A stretch of DNA of 37,190 nucleotides, taken from Chitinophaga pinensis. Its GTDB lineage: Bacteria; Bacteroidota; Bacteroidia; AKYH767-A; OLB10. The stretch is from positions 1 to 37,190 of the forward strand of contig CALQOD010000018.1 in the NCBI GenBank assembly GCA_943332105.1, in the 5' to 3' direction. Each line of letters begins with the position of its first letter. Position 1 is the stretch's first letter. The notes beneath the pieces were generated by a model. The model had not been told where the DNA came from and did not search any database. It saw only the letters and a program-made list of their open reading frames with translations. This document shows, piece by piece, positions 1-8,186 of this stretch. Both the position numbers and the translations under genes were made by a program.

Positions 1-65
1 AAAACGAATGGATTTTTTAATTTAGCATTGTGTAGTCTTGATGTTTTTATTCTCAAGCACTATAA

Positions 66-200
66 CCCCCGGCCTTCAATAAATATAAGGACAATGCTTC
101 GGTGCAGCAGATTTATTTTCTGTTGCGCCGATTTTCGGAAGTGAAGGAAGCGGCAAGTCTTGGATTTCGAGACAGTGAAAAAATTATTTTTAATAATTAA
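66..200 (+). pseudogene. Possible 3' end of a decayed or frameshifted gene
   Basis: In frame 3 an open stretch without a start codon runs from just after a TAA at 63-65 to a TAA at 198-200. Its translation (containing SVQQIYFLLRRFSEVKEAA) has the amphipathic look of a real helical C-terminus. Upstream, frame 1 is open from base 1 to 141 and would join frame 3 by a -1 shift at the run of five C at 66-70. This may be the remnant or frameshifted end of a gene that begins outside the window. I do not recognise the family. Chance openness in AT-rich DNA is a real alternative. Confidence 0.25.
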
Positions 201-223
201 ATTAATTATATAAATTTACGAAT

Positions 224-1453
224 ATGTTAGTACATCTAATCAGAACCAAGGGAGTAAGCGACGAATTGTATTTCGGTTGTTATGAATTTTTAAATCAGTT
301 TGTGGGACCATATAGTTTTGAGTTGAGTGATAAACCCAGAGAGATAACTATCAAAGATGAGATACGAATTGTAAAGCCGGACGACCCTAGATATGATATA
401 AAAGAAAAAATTCGATATAGTCAATATATGCCTCCAGCAGAAAGTAAAATTCAAGAGCGTAAATCTTGGAGAGATTTATTTCGAATCAACAATAAATATA
501 GGAAGTCAACAGATGATTTTGATTCGCAACGTAATGTTTTATCTGATGATAATCAATATCACTCTTCTTTTGAATCAGACGAAGCATTAGTTGCGGAAGA
601 CAGGCTAGATTATATAAGAACAGAGGCTCCATACATTGTTATTCTCTTAACAGAACACGCTAATCACGAAAACTGGTTTGTAGGGTATGACCCAAATCTG
701 AAAGGCAATTATTTTATTCATACCGATGGATGGGATCATTTTACTTCGGGAGATCCTCGCTATCCTGTCTGTTATCATATTGCAAGTACACTTTTAAAAC
801 ATGCAATGTTTGATAATCCTGAGGAGATGGGTAATTATATGCATTATCAATCCAAAGGGTGTATGATGGATTTTTGTCAGAATAAATCGGAAGTAATGTT
901 AAAGCTGCGCACAGCTGATGTTTGTCCTGAATGCCAGAATCTAATACGCGCAAAAAAAATTACCCATATGCAACTGCGTTATACGTTTGATGTGATGGAA
1001 GATATTCGCAGGCAGCTTTTATTTAAGGATCGATACGACTTGTTAAGACAAGCTACACCAATGCTAGTAAAGGGTCGCTCGCAAAAAATAGTTTTACCTG
1101 AAATGGGAATGTTGCAAATTGGTTTATCTCCAACAGAGCGTGCTGTTTATTTATTGTTTTTAAATCATCCCGAAGGAATACGGTTAGCAGAAATGGGAGA
1201 ATATAAAGGAGAATTACGAGGCATACTTAATAAAGTGAGTCCGAGTGATAGTAGAGAAACAATTGAAGGCCAGCTTGAGAATTTATGCGAATACAACAGT
1301 AATTCTTTGAGTGAGAAAATGTCGAGAATAAAAAGAAAGTTCGACGAAAAGCTTGGAGCAGCCATGTCGGAACATTATTACATAAAAGGCCCAAATGGCG
1401 GATTGAAAAAAATTGATTTAGACCGCAACTATTTACAGTACGAGGACAACTGA
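224..1453 (+). CDS. Uncharacterised protein with a C4 zinc-ribbon-like motif
   Basis: 409 residues, soluble, no signal peptide or membrane segment. Three parts can be seen. Residues 1-170 are an alpha/beta region. A central region has several His residues followed by a four-cysteine motif, C213-x4-C218-x15-C234-x2-C237, which looks like a structural zinc site. A C-terminal region (about 300-405) starts with SPTERAVYLLFLNHPEGI and ends in a basic segment; its helical pattern resembles a winged-helix or DNA-binding-like module. I recall similar three-part proteins as unnamed hypotheticals in Bacteroidota, but I cannot name a family or function. The ATG is the first in frame, and no Shine-Dalgarno is visible, as usual for this phylum. 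It converges on the DUF3050 gene with 71 nt between stops and no clear terminator. Confidence 0.8.
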   Translation: MLVHLIRTKGVSDELYFGCYEFLNQFVGPYSFELSDKPREITIKDEIRIVKPDDPRYDIKEKIRYSQYMPPAESKIQERKSWRDLFRINNKYRKSTDDFDSQRNVLSDDNQYHSSFESDEALVAEDRLDYIRTEAPYIVILLTEHANHENWFVGYDPNLKGNYFIHTDGWDHFTSGDPRYPVCYHIASTLLKHAMFDNPEEMGNYMHYQSKGCMMDFCQNKSEVMLKLRTADVCPECQNLIRAKKITHMQLRYTFDVMEDIRRQLLFKDRYDLLRQATPMLVKGRSQKIVLPEMGMLQIGLSPTERAVYLLFLNHPEGIRLAEMGEYKGELRGILNKVSPSDSRETIEGQLENLCEYNSNSLSEKMSRIKRKFDEKLGAAMSEHYYIKGPNGGLKKIDLDRNYLQYEDN

Positions 1454-1524
1454 TAATTACTTTAGTCAAAAAGTTGTTTTATGATGCCTTGTTCAGAAAA
1501 AATTGCAGATTAGCAGAGAAATTA

Positions 1525-2316
1525 TCAAATGACTAAACCATTAGATGTCTCACTGATTTTTTCCAATACAGAATCCCACAACAACTTTCTTGATTTTAAT
1601 GCAGCAATTGTAGCACTTGTGGCTTCTTCCCATTTAGTTTCATCATCACCACAAAGCTCTTGCGTCATTTCTAAAGCCAGATGCGAATGATGTCCACCAT
1701 CGACTTCTATATGTCGCGCGATGTAATAATGCAACGTCTCAAGCTGATCAGGGAATTGCGCTTTTAATGTTTTGATGATTTCTAAAAACATATCCGGAAT
1801 TAAATCTTCACGACCGAAAGTAAATACCGCAGCCACTACATGTGGTTTATTTGTTTGAATAAACTCAAACGTTTGATTTAAAAATTGATTCGGCCCACTT
1901 GGTAAATCAGATACTGCGATTGCTTCAGCAATTGTTTTTCCTGAATGAAGGTTGTGAATTAAATGGGAGATAGTTTTTGTATCGCAGCCAATTTCATTCA
2001 TGGCTTTTAAATACAATTCAAAATGACTAGTTCTGTTTCCGTGTTGGTCCACATCACTTTCTTCGCCAGTAACAATTTCATTAATTAAAAAACGGGTGTT
2101 GGCTGAACCGACTGCCATCCAGGGTAAGGTAGTGCAGGTTAAGTTGATCTGTAAATATTTTAACAGCGACATAAAATCCCACACTGCAAAAACGTGGTGT
2201 TCCATGAACGAATGAATATCGGTTAGGGAACTGATGGAAGAGTATAAAGGGTGATTTATTAATGCTTCTCGGTGAGGGGCAATGGTCGCTTTTAATTTTT
2301 GGATAGGGTGATTCAT
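1525..2316 (-). CDS. DUF3050 family protein (heme-oxygenase-like fold)
   Basis: 263 residues from the ATG at 2316 (MNHPIQKLK). An upstream in-frame ATG would add 27 residues that do not fit the family, so it was not used. The opening, with a His-rich stretch (SFMEHHVFAVWDFMSLLKYL), matches the DUF3050 family, all-helical proteins thought to adopt a heme-oxygenase/TenA-like fold. Other potential metal-binding residues occur near GREDLIPDMF and in HYYIARHIEVDGGHHSHLA. The repeated His/Glu/Asp placement suggests a di-metal site, but this is inference. Function is unknown. It is divergent from the lipoprotein gene at 2434, with 117 nt between the two starts. Confidence 0.85.
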   Translation of the reverse strand: MNHPIQKLKATIAPHREALINHPLYSSISSLTDIHSFMEHHVFAVWDFMSLLKYLQINLTCTTLPWMAVGSANTRFLINEIVTGEESDVDQHGNRTSHFELYLKAMNEIGCDTKTISHLIHNLHSGKTIAEAIAVSDLPSGPNQFLNQTFEFIQTNKPHVVAAVFTFGREDLIPDMFLEIIKTLKAQFPDQLETLHYYIARHIEVDGGHHSHLALEMTQELCGDDETKWEEATSATIAALKSRKLLWDSVLEKISETSNGLVI

Positions 2317-2433
2317 GACGTTAGAACAATAGAAGAGAAATTCAGTTTTGGTTGTTATTAAATTTATGCAAAAATGAACAATTATCATATTATTCACGGC
2401 ACTAAATATTTATCATTGCAAAAATATTACATT

Positions 2434-3000
2434 ATGAAAAACAAACACCTTTTATTTCTTTTGCTGATTTCTTTAATCGGCATTTCATCTTGTACGATGG
2501 AAAAAAGACAATATCAATCAGGTTATTATATCGATTGGAAAAACAATTCAAAAAATACCGCTGTTGAAAGAACAAGAAATGATAACTTAGATAAAATAAA
2601 TACAAAGACAATTGATCAGTCTCCCTTTTCGGCTTCTACGAATGAGGGTATTATTTTAACCTCTTCAAAAATTTCCGATGTTTCTACTATCAAAACCGAA
2701 CAAAAAGCAAATGAAGTAAAAGCTTCTGATAAAGCACAAACAAAACTTACAGTTAAAGACAAGGTCAAAGTAGTAAAGGCGGTCAATAAAACGAAAAAGT
2801 CAGCTAAGCGCGGAGATGCTGATGGGATTCCAACAATTTTGTTATTTGTCTTAGCAGTTTTATTACCTCCTCTTGCTGTTGGCCTAGTTACAGATTGGGA
2901 CCTGGAGCAAACATTAATAAGCCTCGGACTAACCTTTTTATGTTGGTTGCCTGGAATCATACACGCTATCATTGTAGTGGATAGAAACCGAAGTTATTAA
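2434..3000 (+). CDS. Lipoprotein with C-terminal Pmp3/YqaE domain
   Basis: 188 residues from the ATG at 2434. A longer reading from 2374 would bury the signal peptide, so it was not used. Residues 1-20 are a lipoprotein signal ending in ISSC (Cys20 would be lipidated). Residues 21-128 are a polar, Lys/Ser/Thr-rich linker. Residues 131-183 form two hydrophobic helices with LPPLAVGL and WLPGIIHA, the hallmarks of the Pmp3/YqaE (PF01679) family of small stress-linked membrane proteins. The combination of a lipid anchor, long linker and Pmp3 hairpin is unlike the bare ~50-residue Pmp3. It is followed after 2 nt by a DUF2752 gene, so the two are surely co-transcribed. A weak -7-like box (TATCATTG) is at 2411-2418. 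Confidence 0.85.
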   Translation: MKNKHLLFLLLISLIGISSCTMEKRQYQSGYYIDWKNNSKNTAVERTRNDNLDKINTKTIDQSPFSASTNEGIILTSSKISDVSTIKTEQKANEVKASDKAQTKLTVKDKVKVVKAVNKTKKSAKRGDADGIPTILLFVLAVLLPPLAVGLVTDWDLEQTLISLGLTFLCWLPGIIHAIIVVDRNRSY

Positions 3001-3002
3001 TC

Positions 3003-3293
3003 TTGAAGTATAAAATCCAATTGATATTGTTGCTGGTATTACCTATCATTTTGTGGGTACTACCAGCTTCTTTTTTTGATAAAGGTCAGAGTTTATGTTT
3101 ATCAGTTTTATTGCTTGATAAAACATGCTACGGTTGTGGTATTACTCGAGCTGTACAACATTGTATGCATGGCGATTTTTTAATAGGTTATCAGTTCAAT
3201 AGGTTGGTTATTTTTGTATTGCCATTGTTGATTTATTTATTGATCAAAATGATAGTTTTTAATTGGAAGATGATTAACCAAAAATCAAAATAA
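3003..3293 (+). CDS. DUF2752 family small membrane protein
   Basis: 96 residues. The start is TTG at 3003, two bases after the stop of the upstream gene, and no better ATG exists in frame. Two to three hydrophobic segments flank a conserved loop, LLDKTCYGCGITRAV, which holds the CxxCGxxR-type signature of DUF2752. Function is unknown. The family often sits beside small two-helix membrane proteins (TM2, CD225-like), and here its partner is a Pmp3-like lipoprotein, which suggests the pair works together in the inner membrane. The close spacing suggests translational coupling, which would help explain the poor TTG start. Confidence 0.82.
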   Translation: MKYKIQLILLLVLPIILWVLPASFFDKGQSLCLSVLLLDKTCYGCGITRAVQHCMHGDFLIGYQFNRLVIFVLPLLIYLLIKMIVFNWKMINQKSK

Positions 3294-3355
3294 GGATAGT
3301 AAAATAAAGAGCATTACTTTATTATTATCTATATTTATACTTTAATAATTTAAAA

Positions 3356-4090
3356 ATGATAAAAAATAATTTAACCTCCGTCCTTTATTCTGTTGCAATC
3401 ATCATTGCCGCTTTTGCTTTAGGCAATGCTATCAAGAATCGTAATAAACCCGACAATGTAATTTCAGTTACTGGTCTCGGAGAAATAAATTTCACTTCTG
3501 ATTTGATTGTTTGGGAAGGTTCTTTCGCTCGTCAGGATATGGATATGAAAGCAGCATCTGCCGCATTAAGTGCAGACAAATCCACCATTGAGAAATACTT
3601 GATTGCAAAAGGTCTCGATAAAAAATCATTGCTGTTTAGTTCTATTTCGGTTGAGAATTTAGCCACTTATCGTTACGGTACTAACGGTGAAGTGGTAGGA
3701 CAAGATTTCGCAGGATATAAACTCACACAGTCGGTTGAAATTACTTCTTCAAAAATTGATCAGGTAGAAGAAGTTTCGAGAAATATCACGGAGCTCATCA
3801 ACGAGGGTATTCAGTTAAACTCTCAGGCACCACGTTATTATTACACCAAGCTGGCCGATTTAAAACTTTCGCTGGTTTCAAACGCTACTAAAGATGCTAA
3901 GGAAAGAGCTGAAAAAATTGCCGAAAAATCCGGAAGCAGTATCGATAAATTGACCACTGCTCAAATGGGAATCATTCAGATTACCGGACAAAATTCGGGA
4001 GAAGATTATTCATGGGGGGGAGCATATAATACCACTTCAAGGGATAAAACAGCCTCGATTACGATGAAATTAAACTATAAACTGGACTAA
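3356..4090 (+). CDS. SIMPL (DUF541) domain protein
   Basis: 244 residues. An N-terminal hydrophobic anchor (about 10-27) is followed by a SIMPL/DUF541 domain that starts with NVISVTGLGEINFTSD. This is the typical beta-strand entry of the family, which forms periplasmic oligomers of unknown role; it was named for the mouse IRAK-interacting protein, and bacterial members include BP26 of Brucella. It has no enzymatic motif. It stands alone, with about 60 nt of AT-rich DNA upstream containing a TATATTTA near-match to the -7 box, and a clear hairpin terminator directly downstream. The family call is firm; the function is not known. Confidence 0.88.
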   Translation: MIKNNLTSVLYSVAIIIAAFALGNAIKNRNKPDNVISVTGLGEINFTSDLIVWEGSFARQDMDMKAASAALSADKSTIEKYLIAKGLDKKSLLFSSISVENLATYRYGTNGEVVGQDFAGYKLTQSVEITSSKIDQVEEVSRNITELINEGIQLNSQAPRYYYTKLADLKLSLVSNATKDAKERAEKIAEKSGSSIDKLTTAQMGIIQITGQNSGEDYSWGGAYNTTSRDKTASITMKLNYKLD

Positions 4091-4114
4091 TTCTCCCGTT
4101 TTTAACAATATTCG

Positions 4115-4141
4115 AAAGTCGCTCAAATGGGCGACTTTTTT
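4115..4141 (+). terminator. Intrinsic terminator after the SIMPL gene
   Basis: Arms AAAGTCGC (4115-4122) and GCGACTTT (4131-4138) enclose an 8-nt loop and run into a T tract. It separates the SIMPL gene from the suf promoter. Confidence 0.85.
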
Positions 4142-4210
4142 ATTTATTCGATATAATCAATCAACACGCTTTTCAGAGTGAAAATCTTTTTGGCTTCCTG
4201 TAAACATTTC

Positions 4211-4233
4211 CTATGTAGAATTGTTCTAAATAG
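4211..4233. promoter_or_regulatory. Inverted repeat, candidate operator of the suf operon
   Basis: CTATGTAGAA (4211-4220), spacer TTG, then TTCTAAATAG (4224-4233). The 10-bp arms have one mismatch. The centre TTG would be the -33 element, with the -7 box TATCTTTG starting 13 nt after the right arm. A dimeric regulator bound here would cover the -33 region. The core TAGAA-N3-TTCTA resembles Fur/PerR-family boxes in general layout, but the regulator is not identified. Confidence 0.55.
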
Positions 4234-4246
4234 GAAAATTTCATCG

Positions 4247-4254
4247 TATCTTTG
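4247..4254 (+). promoter_or_regulatory. Promoter -7 box of the suf operon
   Basis: TATCTTTG is an exact match to the Bacteroidota -7 consensus TAnnTTTG. It lies 19 nt before the ATG of sufA and downstream of the inverted repeat that carries the presumed -33 TTG (4221-4223). Confidence 0.7.
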
Positions 4255-4273
4255 TCCTCAAATTGTTAATAAA

Positions 4274-4600
4274 ATGATTACCGTAACAGAAAAAGCAATC
4301 GAAAAAGCACGCGATTTAATCAAGGAAGAGAATCGCCCTGTCGACTCATTTATCCGCGTTGGTGTAGAAGGCGGAGGATGCTCAGGTCTTTCTTATAAGC
4401 TTGAATTTGATAGTGTTGTCAACGATGGTGATAAGATTTTTGAAGATAAAGGGATGAAAATCGTTTGTGATAAGAAGAGCTTTTTATACCTCGTAGGCAC
4501 ACAACTCGACTTCTCCGACGGCCTTAACGGAAAAGGTTTTGAATTCCATAATCCTAACGCAAATCGTACCTGCGGATGCGGCGAATCGTTCGCTGTTTAA
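4274..4600 (+). CDS. sufA: SufA/HesB-type iron-sulfur carrier
   Basis: 108 residues, the usual size for A-type Fe-S carriers, from the ATG at 4274. The longer reading from 4178 would start upstream of the promoter -7 box and has no family similarity. The three conserved cysteines are present: Cys36 in GGGCSGLSY and Cys100/Cys102 in the C-terminal CGCG. Cys65 is extra. The protein accepts Fe-S clusters assembled on SufBCD and passes them to apo-proteins in the cytosol. It is the first gene of the suf operon, 21 nt before sufB. SufA is preferred over IscA or ErpA because of this context. Confidence 0.93.
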   Translation: MITVTEKAIEKARDLIKEENRPVDSFIRVGVEGGGCSGLSYKLEFDSVVNDGDKIFEDKGMKIVCDKKSFLYLVGTQLDFSDGLNGKGFEFHNPNANRTCGCGESFAV

Positions 4601-4621
4601 TTATTTTTAAAGATTTAGTAC

Positions 4622-6067
4622 ATGTCTGACGACTTAAAAATATTAGAAGATGTTGCAAACTCCGAATATAAATGGGGTTTCGTAAGTAATTTCGAAAGTG
4701 ATAATGCACCGAAAGGACTTAACGAGGATATAGTTCGCTTTATCTCAGCAAAAAAGAATGAGCCAGAATGGTTACTCGAATACCGCTTAAAAGCGTTTCG
4801 TCACTGGCAAACTATGACCGAGCCCGCTTGGCCAAATGTTGATTATCCGAAAGTAGATTTTCAGGATATCATTTATTACTCTGCACCAAAATCAAAAGTG
4901 CAGCTAGATAGTCTTGATGACTTAGATCCGGAAATCAAAGCAACATTTGATAAGCTTGGAATTTCACTCGAAGAACAAAAGCGTTTGGCTAATGTGGCTG
5001 TTGATGCTGTTATCGATTCAGTTTCCGTTAAAACAACTTTTCGTGAAGCACTTTTAGAGAAAGGAATTATCTTCTCTTCTTTTTCAGAAGCAGTGCATGA
5101 GCATCCAGAATTAATAAAAAAATATTTAGGTAGCGTAGTACCTTATACTGATAATTTTTATGCGGCGTTAAATGCTGCGGTATTTAGTGATGGTTCTTTC
5201 TGCTATATCCCGAAAGGTGTTCGTTGTCCGATGGAATTAAGTACGTATTTCCGTATTAACTCTGCAGGAACAGGTCAGTTTGAGCGAACATTAATAATTG
5301 CCGAAGAAGGTGCTTATGTAAGTTACCTCGAAGGATGTACAGCTCCTATGCGCGATGAGAATCAGTTGCACGCAGCTGTAGTAGAAATTGTTTCGCATGC
5401 AGAAGCGCAAGTGAAATATTCAACTGTACAAAACTGGTATCCGGGAGATAAAAACGGGAAGGGTGGCATCTTCAACTTTGTTACGAAGCGCGGAATTTGT
5501 TTAGGATATAAATCAAAAATTTCATGGACGCAAGTCGAAACGGGCTCTGCTATTACCTGGAAATATCCATCAGTAATTTTAAAAGGGGATAATTCAGTAG
5601 GAGAATTTTATTCTGTTGCAGTAACGAATAATATGCAGCAAGCCGATACTGGTACAAAGATGATTCATATCGGGAAAAATACAAGCAGTACAATTATTTC
5701 GAAAGGAATCAGTGGAGGAAGAAGTCATAATAGTTACAGAGGTTTAGTAAAGATTAATAAGAGTGCTGATAACGCAAGAAACTTTTCCCAATGCGATTCA
5801 TTATTACTAGGCGATCAATGCGGCGCACATACGTTTCCTTATCTCGAAGTAAGTAATAAGTCGGCGAAAGTAGAACACGAAGCAACGACCTCAAAAGTAG
5901 GGGAAGATCAAATATTTTATTGCAACCAACGTGGTATATCTACGGAAGATGCAGTAGGATTAATTGTGAATGGCTATTGTAAAGAAGTATTTAATAAGTT
6001 GCCAATGGAGTTTGCCGTAGAAGCACAAAAATTATTAGCCATCTCTCTAGAGGGTTCTGTAGGATAA
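4622..6067 (+). CDS. sufB: Fe-S cluster assembly scaffold SufB
   Basis: 481 residues, typical full length. It opens with [10 protein letters not shown] and contains conserved SufB stretches such as [19 protein letters not shown] and [20 protein letters not shown]. It ends in the right-handed beta-helix core plus the helical end that binds SufC ([18 protein letters not shown]). SufB is the platform on which sulfide from SufS/SufE and iron are combined, as part of the SufBC2D complex. It is the second gene of the operon, 30 nt before sufC. No oddities were seen. Confidence 0.97.
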   Translation: MSDDLKILEDVANSEYKWGFVSNFESDNAPKGLNEDIVRFISAKKNEPEWLLEYRLKAFRHWQTMTEPAWPNVDYPKVDFQDIIYYSAPKSKVQLDSLDDLDPEIKATFDKLGISLEEQKRLANVAVDAVIDSVSVKTTFREALLEKGIIFSSFSEAVHEHPELIKKYLGSVVPYTDNFYAALNAAVFSDGSFCYIPKGVRCPMELSTYFRINSAGTGQFERTLIIAEEGAYVSYLEGCTAPMRDENQLHAAVVEIVSHAEAQVKYSTVQNWYPGDKNGKGGIFNFVTKRGICLGYKSKISWTQVETGSAITWKYPSVILKGDNSVGEFYSVAVTNNMQQADTGTKMIHIGKNTSSTIISKGISGGRSHNSYRGLVKINKSADNARNFSQCDSLLLGDQCGAHTFPYLEVSNKSAKVEHEATTSKVGEDQIFYCNQRGISTEDAVGLIVNGYCKEVFNKLPMEFAVEAQKLLAISLEGSVG

Positions 6068-6097
6068 AAATTTAATCAAGCGAAATTCAAAAAAGAA

Positions 6098-6862
6098 ATG
6101 TTAACGATAAAAGATTTAAAAGCTTCCGTTGAAGAAAAACAAATTTTAAACGGACTTAATTTCGAAGTGAAACCAGGTGAAGTGCATGCTATCATGGGTC
6201 CTAATGGCTCAGGTAAAAGTACGCTTGCGAGTGTGCTTGCAGGAAGAGAAGAGTATGAGGTGACAGAAGGAGAAGTGATGTTTAATGGGGAAGATTTATT
6301 AGAGATGAGTCCTGAAGATCGTGCCCGTGCAGGAGTGTTTTTAGCATTTCAATATCCTGTTGAAATTCCTGGTGTGAGCAACGCGAACTTTTTAAAGACC
6401 GCCGTGAACGAAGTGCGTAAATCGAAAGGTTTAGAAGCATTAGACTCGAAGCAGTTTTTAAAAATAATGCAAGAAAAAATGAAGTTGGTAGAGATGGATA
6501 AAGCGATGACGCAGCGTTCAGTGAATGAAGGATTCAGTGGAGGAGAGAAAAAGCGTAATGAGATTTTTCAGATGGCGATGTTAGAACCATCGTTAGCAAT
6601 TTTAGATGAAACAGATTCAGGGTTAGATATCGATGCTTTGCGTATTGTTGCGAATGGTGTGAATGCATTGAGAGATGGACAGCGTTCATTTATTGTGATT
6701 ACGCATTACCAACGTTTGTTAGATTATATCGTTCCTGATTTTGTTCATGTATTGTACAAAGGAAGAATTGTGAAGTCGGGAACAAAAGACTTAGCACTTG
6801 AATTAGAAGAAAAAGGCTACGACTGGATTAAGGAAGAAGTGGATGCAACTTTAAATGCATAA
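6098..6862 (+). CDS. sufC: SufC ATPase
   Basis: 254 residues, a soluble ABC-type ATPase that drives conformational change of the SufB/SufD pair. Walker A is GPNGSGKST (34-42), the signature is FSGGEKKR (146-153), Walker B is LAILDE (166-171, followed by TDSGLDIDA), and the switch histidine is His203. The ETDSGLD after Walker B is typical of SufC rather than of transport ATPases. The 3' end overlaps an ATG of sufD (6855), but the likely sufD start is five bases past the sufC stop. Confidence 0.97.
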   Translation: MLTIKDLKASVEEKQILNGLNFEVKPGEVHAIMGPNGSGKSTLASVLAGREEYEVTEGEVMFNGEDLLEMSPEDRARAGVFLAFQYPVEIPGVSNANFLKTAVNEVRKSKGLEALDSKQFLKIMQEKMKLVEMDKAMTQRSVNEGFSGGEKKRNEIFQMAMLEPSLAILDETDSGLDIDALRIVANGVNALRDGQRSFIVITHYQRLLDYIVPDFVHVLYKGRIVKSGTKDLALELEEKGYDWIKEEVDATLNA

Positions 6863-6866
6863 TACG

Positions 6867-8174
6867 ATGAGCACTTTGCAAGAAACAAAAATTACAATTC
6901 TAAATTCTGCGGTTTTCGAGAACTGGGTAAATGCATCACCGAGAGTAGACGTTTTTGCTACAATTACGAAGGATGCTGCACAAGCTTTCTTGTTGCAGGG
7001 AATTCCTACTACGAAGCATGAAGAATGGAAATATACAAATGTTACTCGTTTAGCACAAACAGCTTTTCAAGTATCAAAGTCGAACGCTACGTTAACGACT
7101 TCAGGTGTTACGAATGAAAAAGTAACGGCAGATGCGATTTTAATTGTGATTGAAAACGGAATCATCAATAAGGCAGCTTCTAACATAGACGCCCTACCGC
7201 AAGGAATTCAAATAGGAAGCATTCACGATTTAAAAGATAATACAGCAATTCAAAAGCATTTTCTGCAACATGCCGATTATAAGTCGGAGCCCTTTGTTGC
7301 TTTAAATACCGCTACTTTTTTAGATGCAGTTTGTATTCTTGCTGATGCGAATGTGGAATTCAATACACCTATCCATTTGATGATTGTAAATACATCGAAT
7401 GAAGCGAATGTTTATATTCCTGTTCGTGTATTTGTAGCTGCGGAAAAAAATGCATCTATTCATGTTGTAGAAACATTTTCTTCTAAAGGAAATAATACAA
7501 CAGCATTTGTTAATGCAGTAAGTGAAGTAGTAGTTGCTGACAATGCAAAGGTGAATTATGTGAAGTTACAAGGCGAATCAGAAAATACAACGCATATCAA
7601 TTATCATCGTGTAGCAATGGCTCGCGATAGTTATCAGCATTTAACAACGTTGAGTTTAGGTGGAGGGCTTATCCGAAATAATTTAAATATTCGTTTAGGC
7701 GATATAAATGGAACTGCTTATCTAAACGGATTAACACTGGCTCGCAATACTCAATTAGTAGATCATCACACGGTAGTTGATCATGCTATGCCACATTGTT
7801 ACAGTAATGAGTTATACAAAAATTTGATCGATGATAAAGCACAAGGTGTATTTAACGGTAAAATTTTCGTTCGCAAGGATGCGCAAAAAACAAATGCGTT
7901 TCAATCGAATAAAAATTTGTTGTTAAGCAATGACGCAACCATGAATGCTAAACCACAGTTGGAAATTTTTGCCGATGATGTAAAGTGTTCACACGGCGCA
8001 ACAACTGGTCAGTTAGATGATGAAGCATTGTTTTATTTACGTGCAAGAGGAATTGGGGAAGAGGCAGCTCGCGCTTTATTAAATCATGCATTTGCTGCTG
8101 ATGTATTAGAAGGAATAGCGCATGAAGGCATCAAAAAAAACATGCTTGACTTTGTAAATCATAAATTAAATTAA
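6867..8174 (+). CDS. sufD: Fe-S cluster assembly protein SufD
   Basis: 435 residues from the ATG at 6867 (MSTLQETK). An ATG at 6855, four codons earlier and overlapping sufC, is also possible. Family features are TKHEEWKYTNVTRL near residue 50, the beta-helix core, and near the C-terminus KCSHGATTGQLDDEALFYLRARG, the well-known SufD/SufB end motif. It pairs with SufB in the SufBC2D scaffold and supports iron acquisition. It is 12 nt before sufS. Confidence 0.95.
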   Translation: MSTLQETKITILNSAVFENWVNASPRVDVFATITKDAAQAFLLQGIPTTKHEEWKYTNVTRLAQTAFQVSKSNATLTTSGVTNEKVTADAILIVIENGIINKAASNIDALPQGIQIGSIHDLKDNTAIQKHFLQHADYKSEPFVALNTATFLDAVCILADANVEFNTPIHLMIVNTSNEANVYIPVRVFVAAEKNASIHVVETFSSKGNNTTAFVNAVSEVVVADNAKVNYVKLQGESENTTHINYHRVAMARDSYQHLTTLSLGGGLIRNNLNIRLGDINGTAYLNGLTLARNTQLVDHHTVVDHAMPHCYSNELYKNLIDDKAQGVFNGKIFVRKDAQKTNAFQSNKNLLLSNDATMNAKPQLEIFADDVKCSHGATTGQLDDEALFYLRARGIGEEAARALLNHAFAADVLEGIAHEGIKKNMLDFVNHKLN

Positions 8175-8186
8175 TTTACTAAAACT

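Noticed and set aside
4178-4273. N-terminal extension of sufA
   Set aside because: The extension starts upstream of the -7 box, spans the operator and promoter and has no family similarity; the ATG at 4274 gives the standard length.
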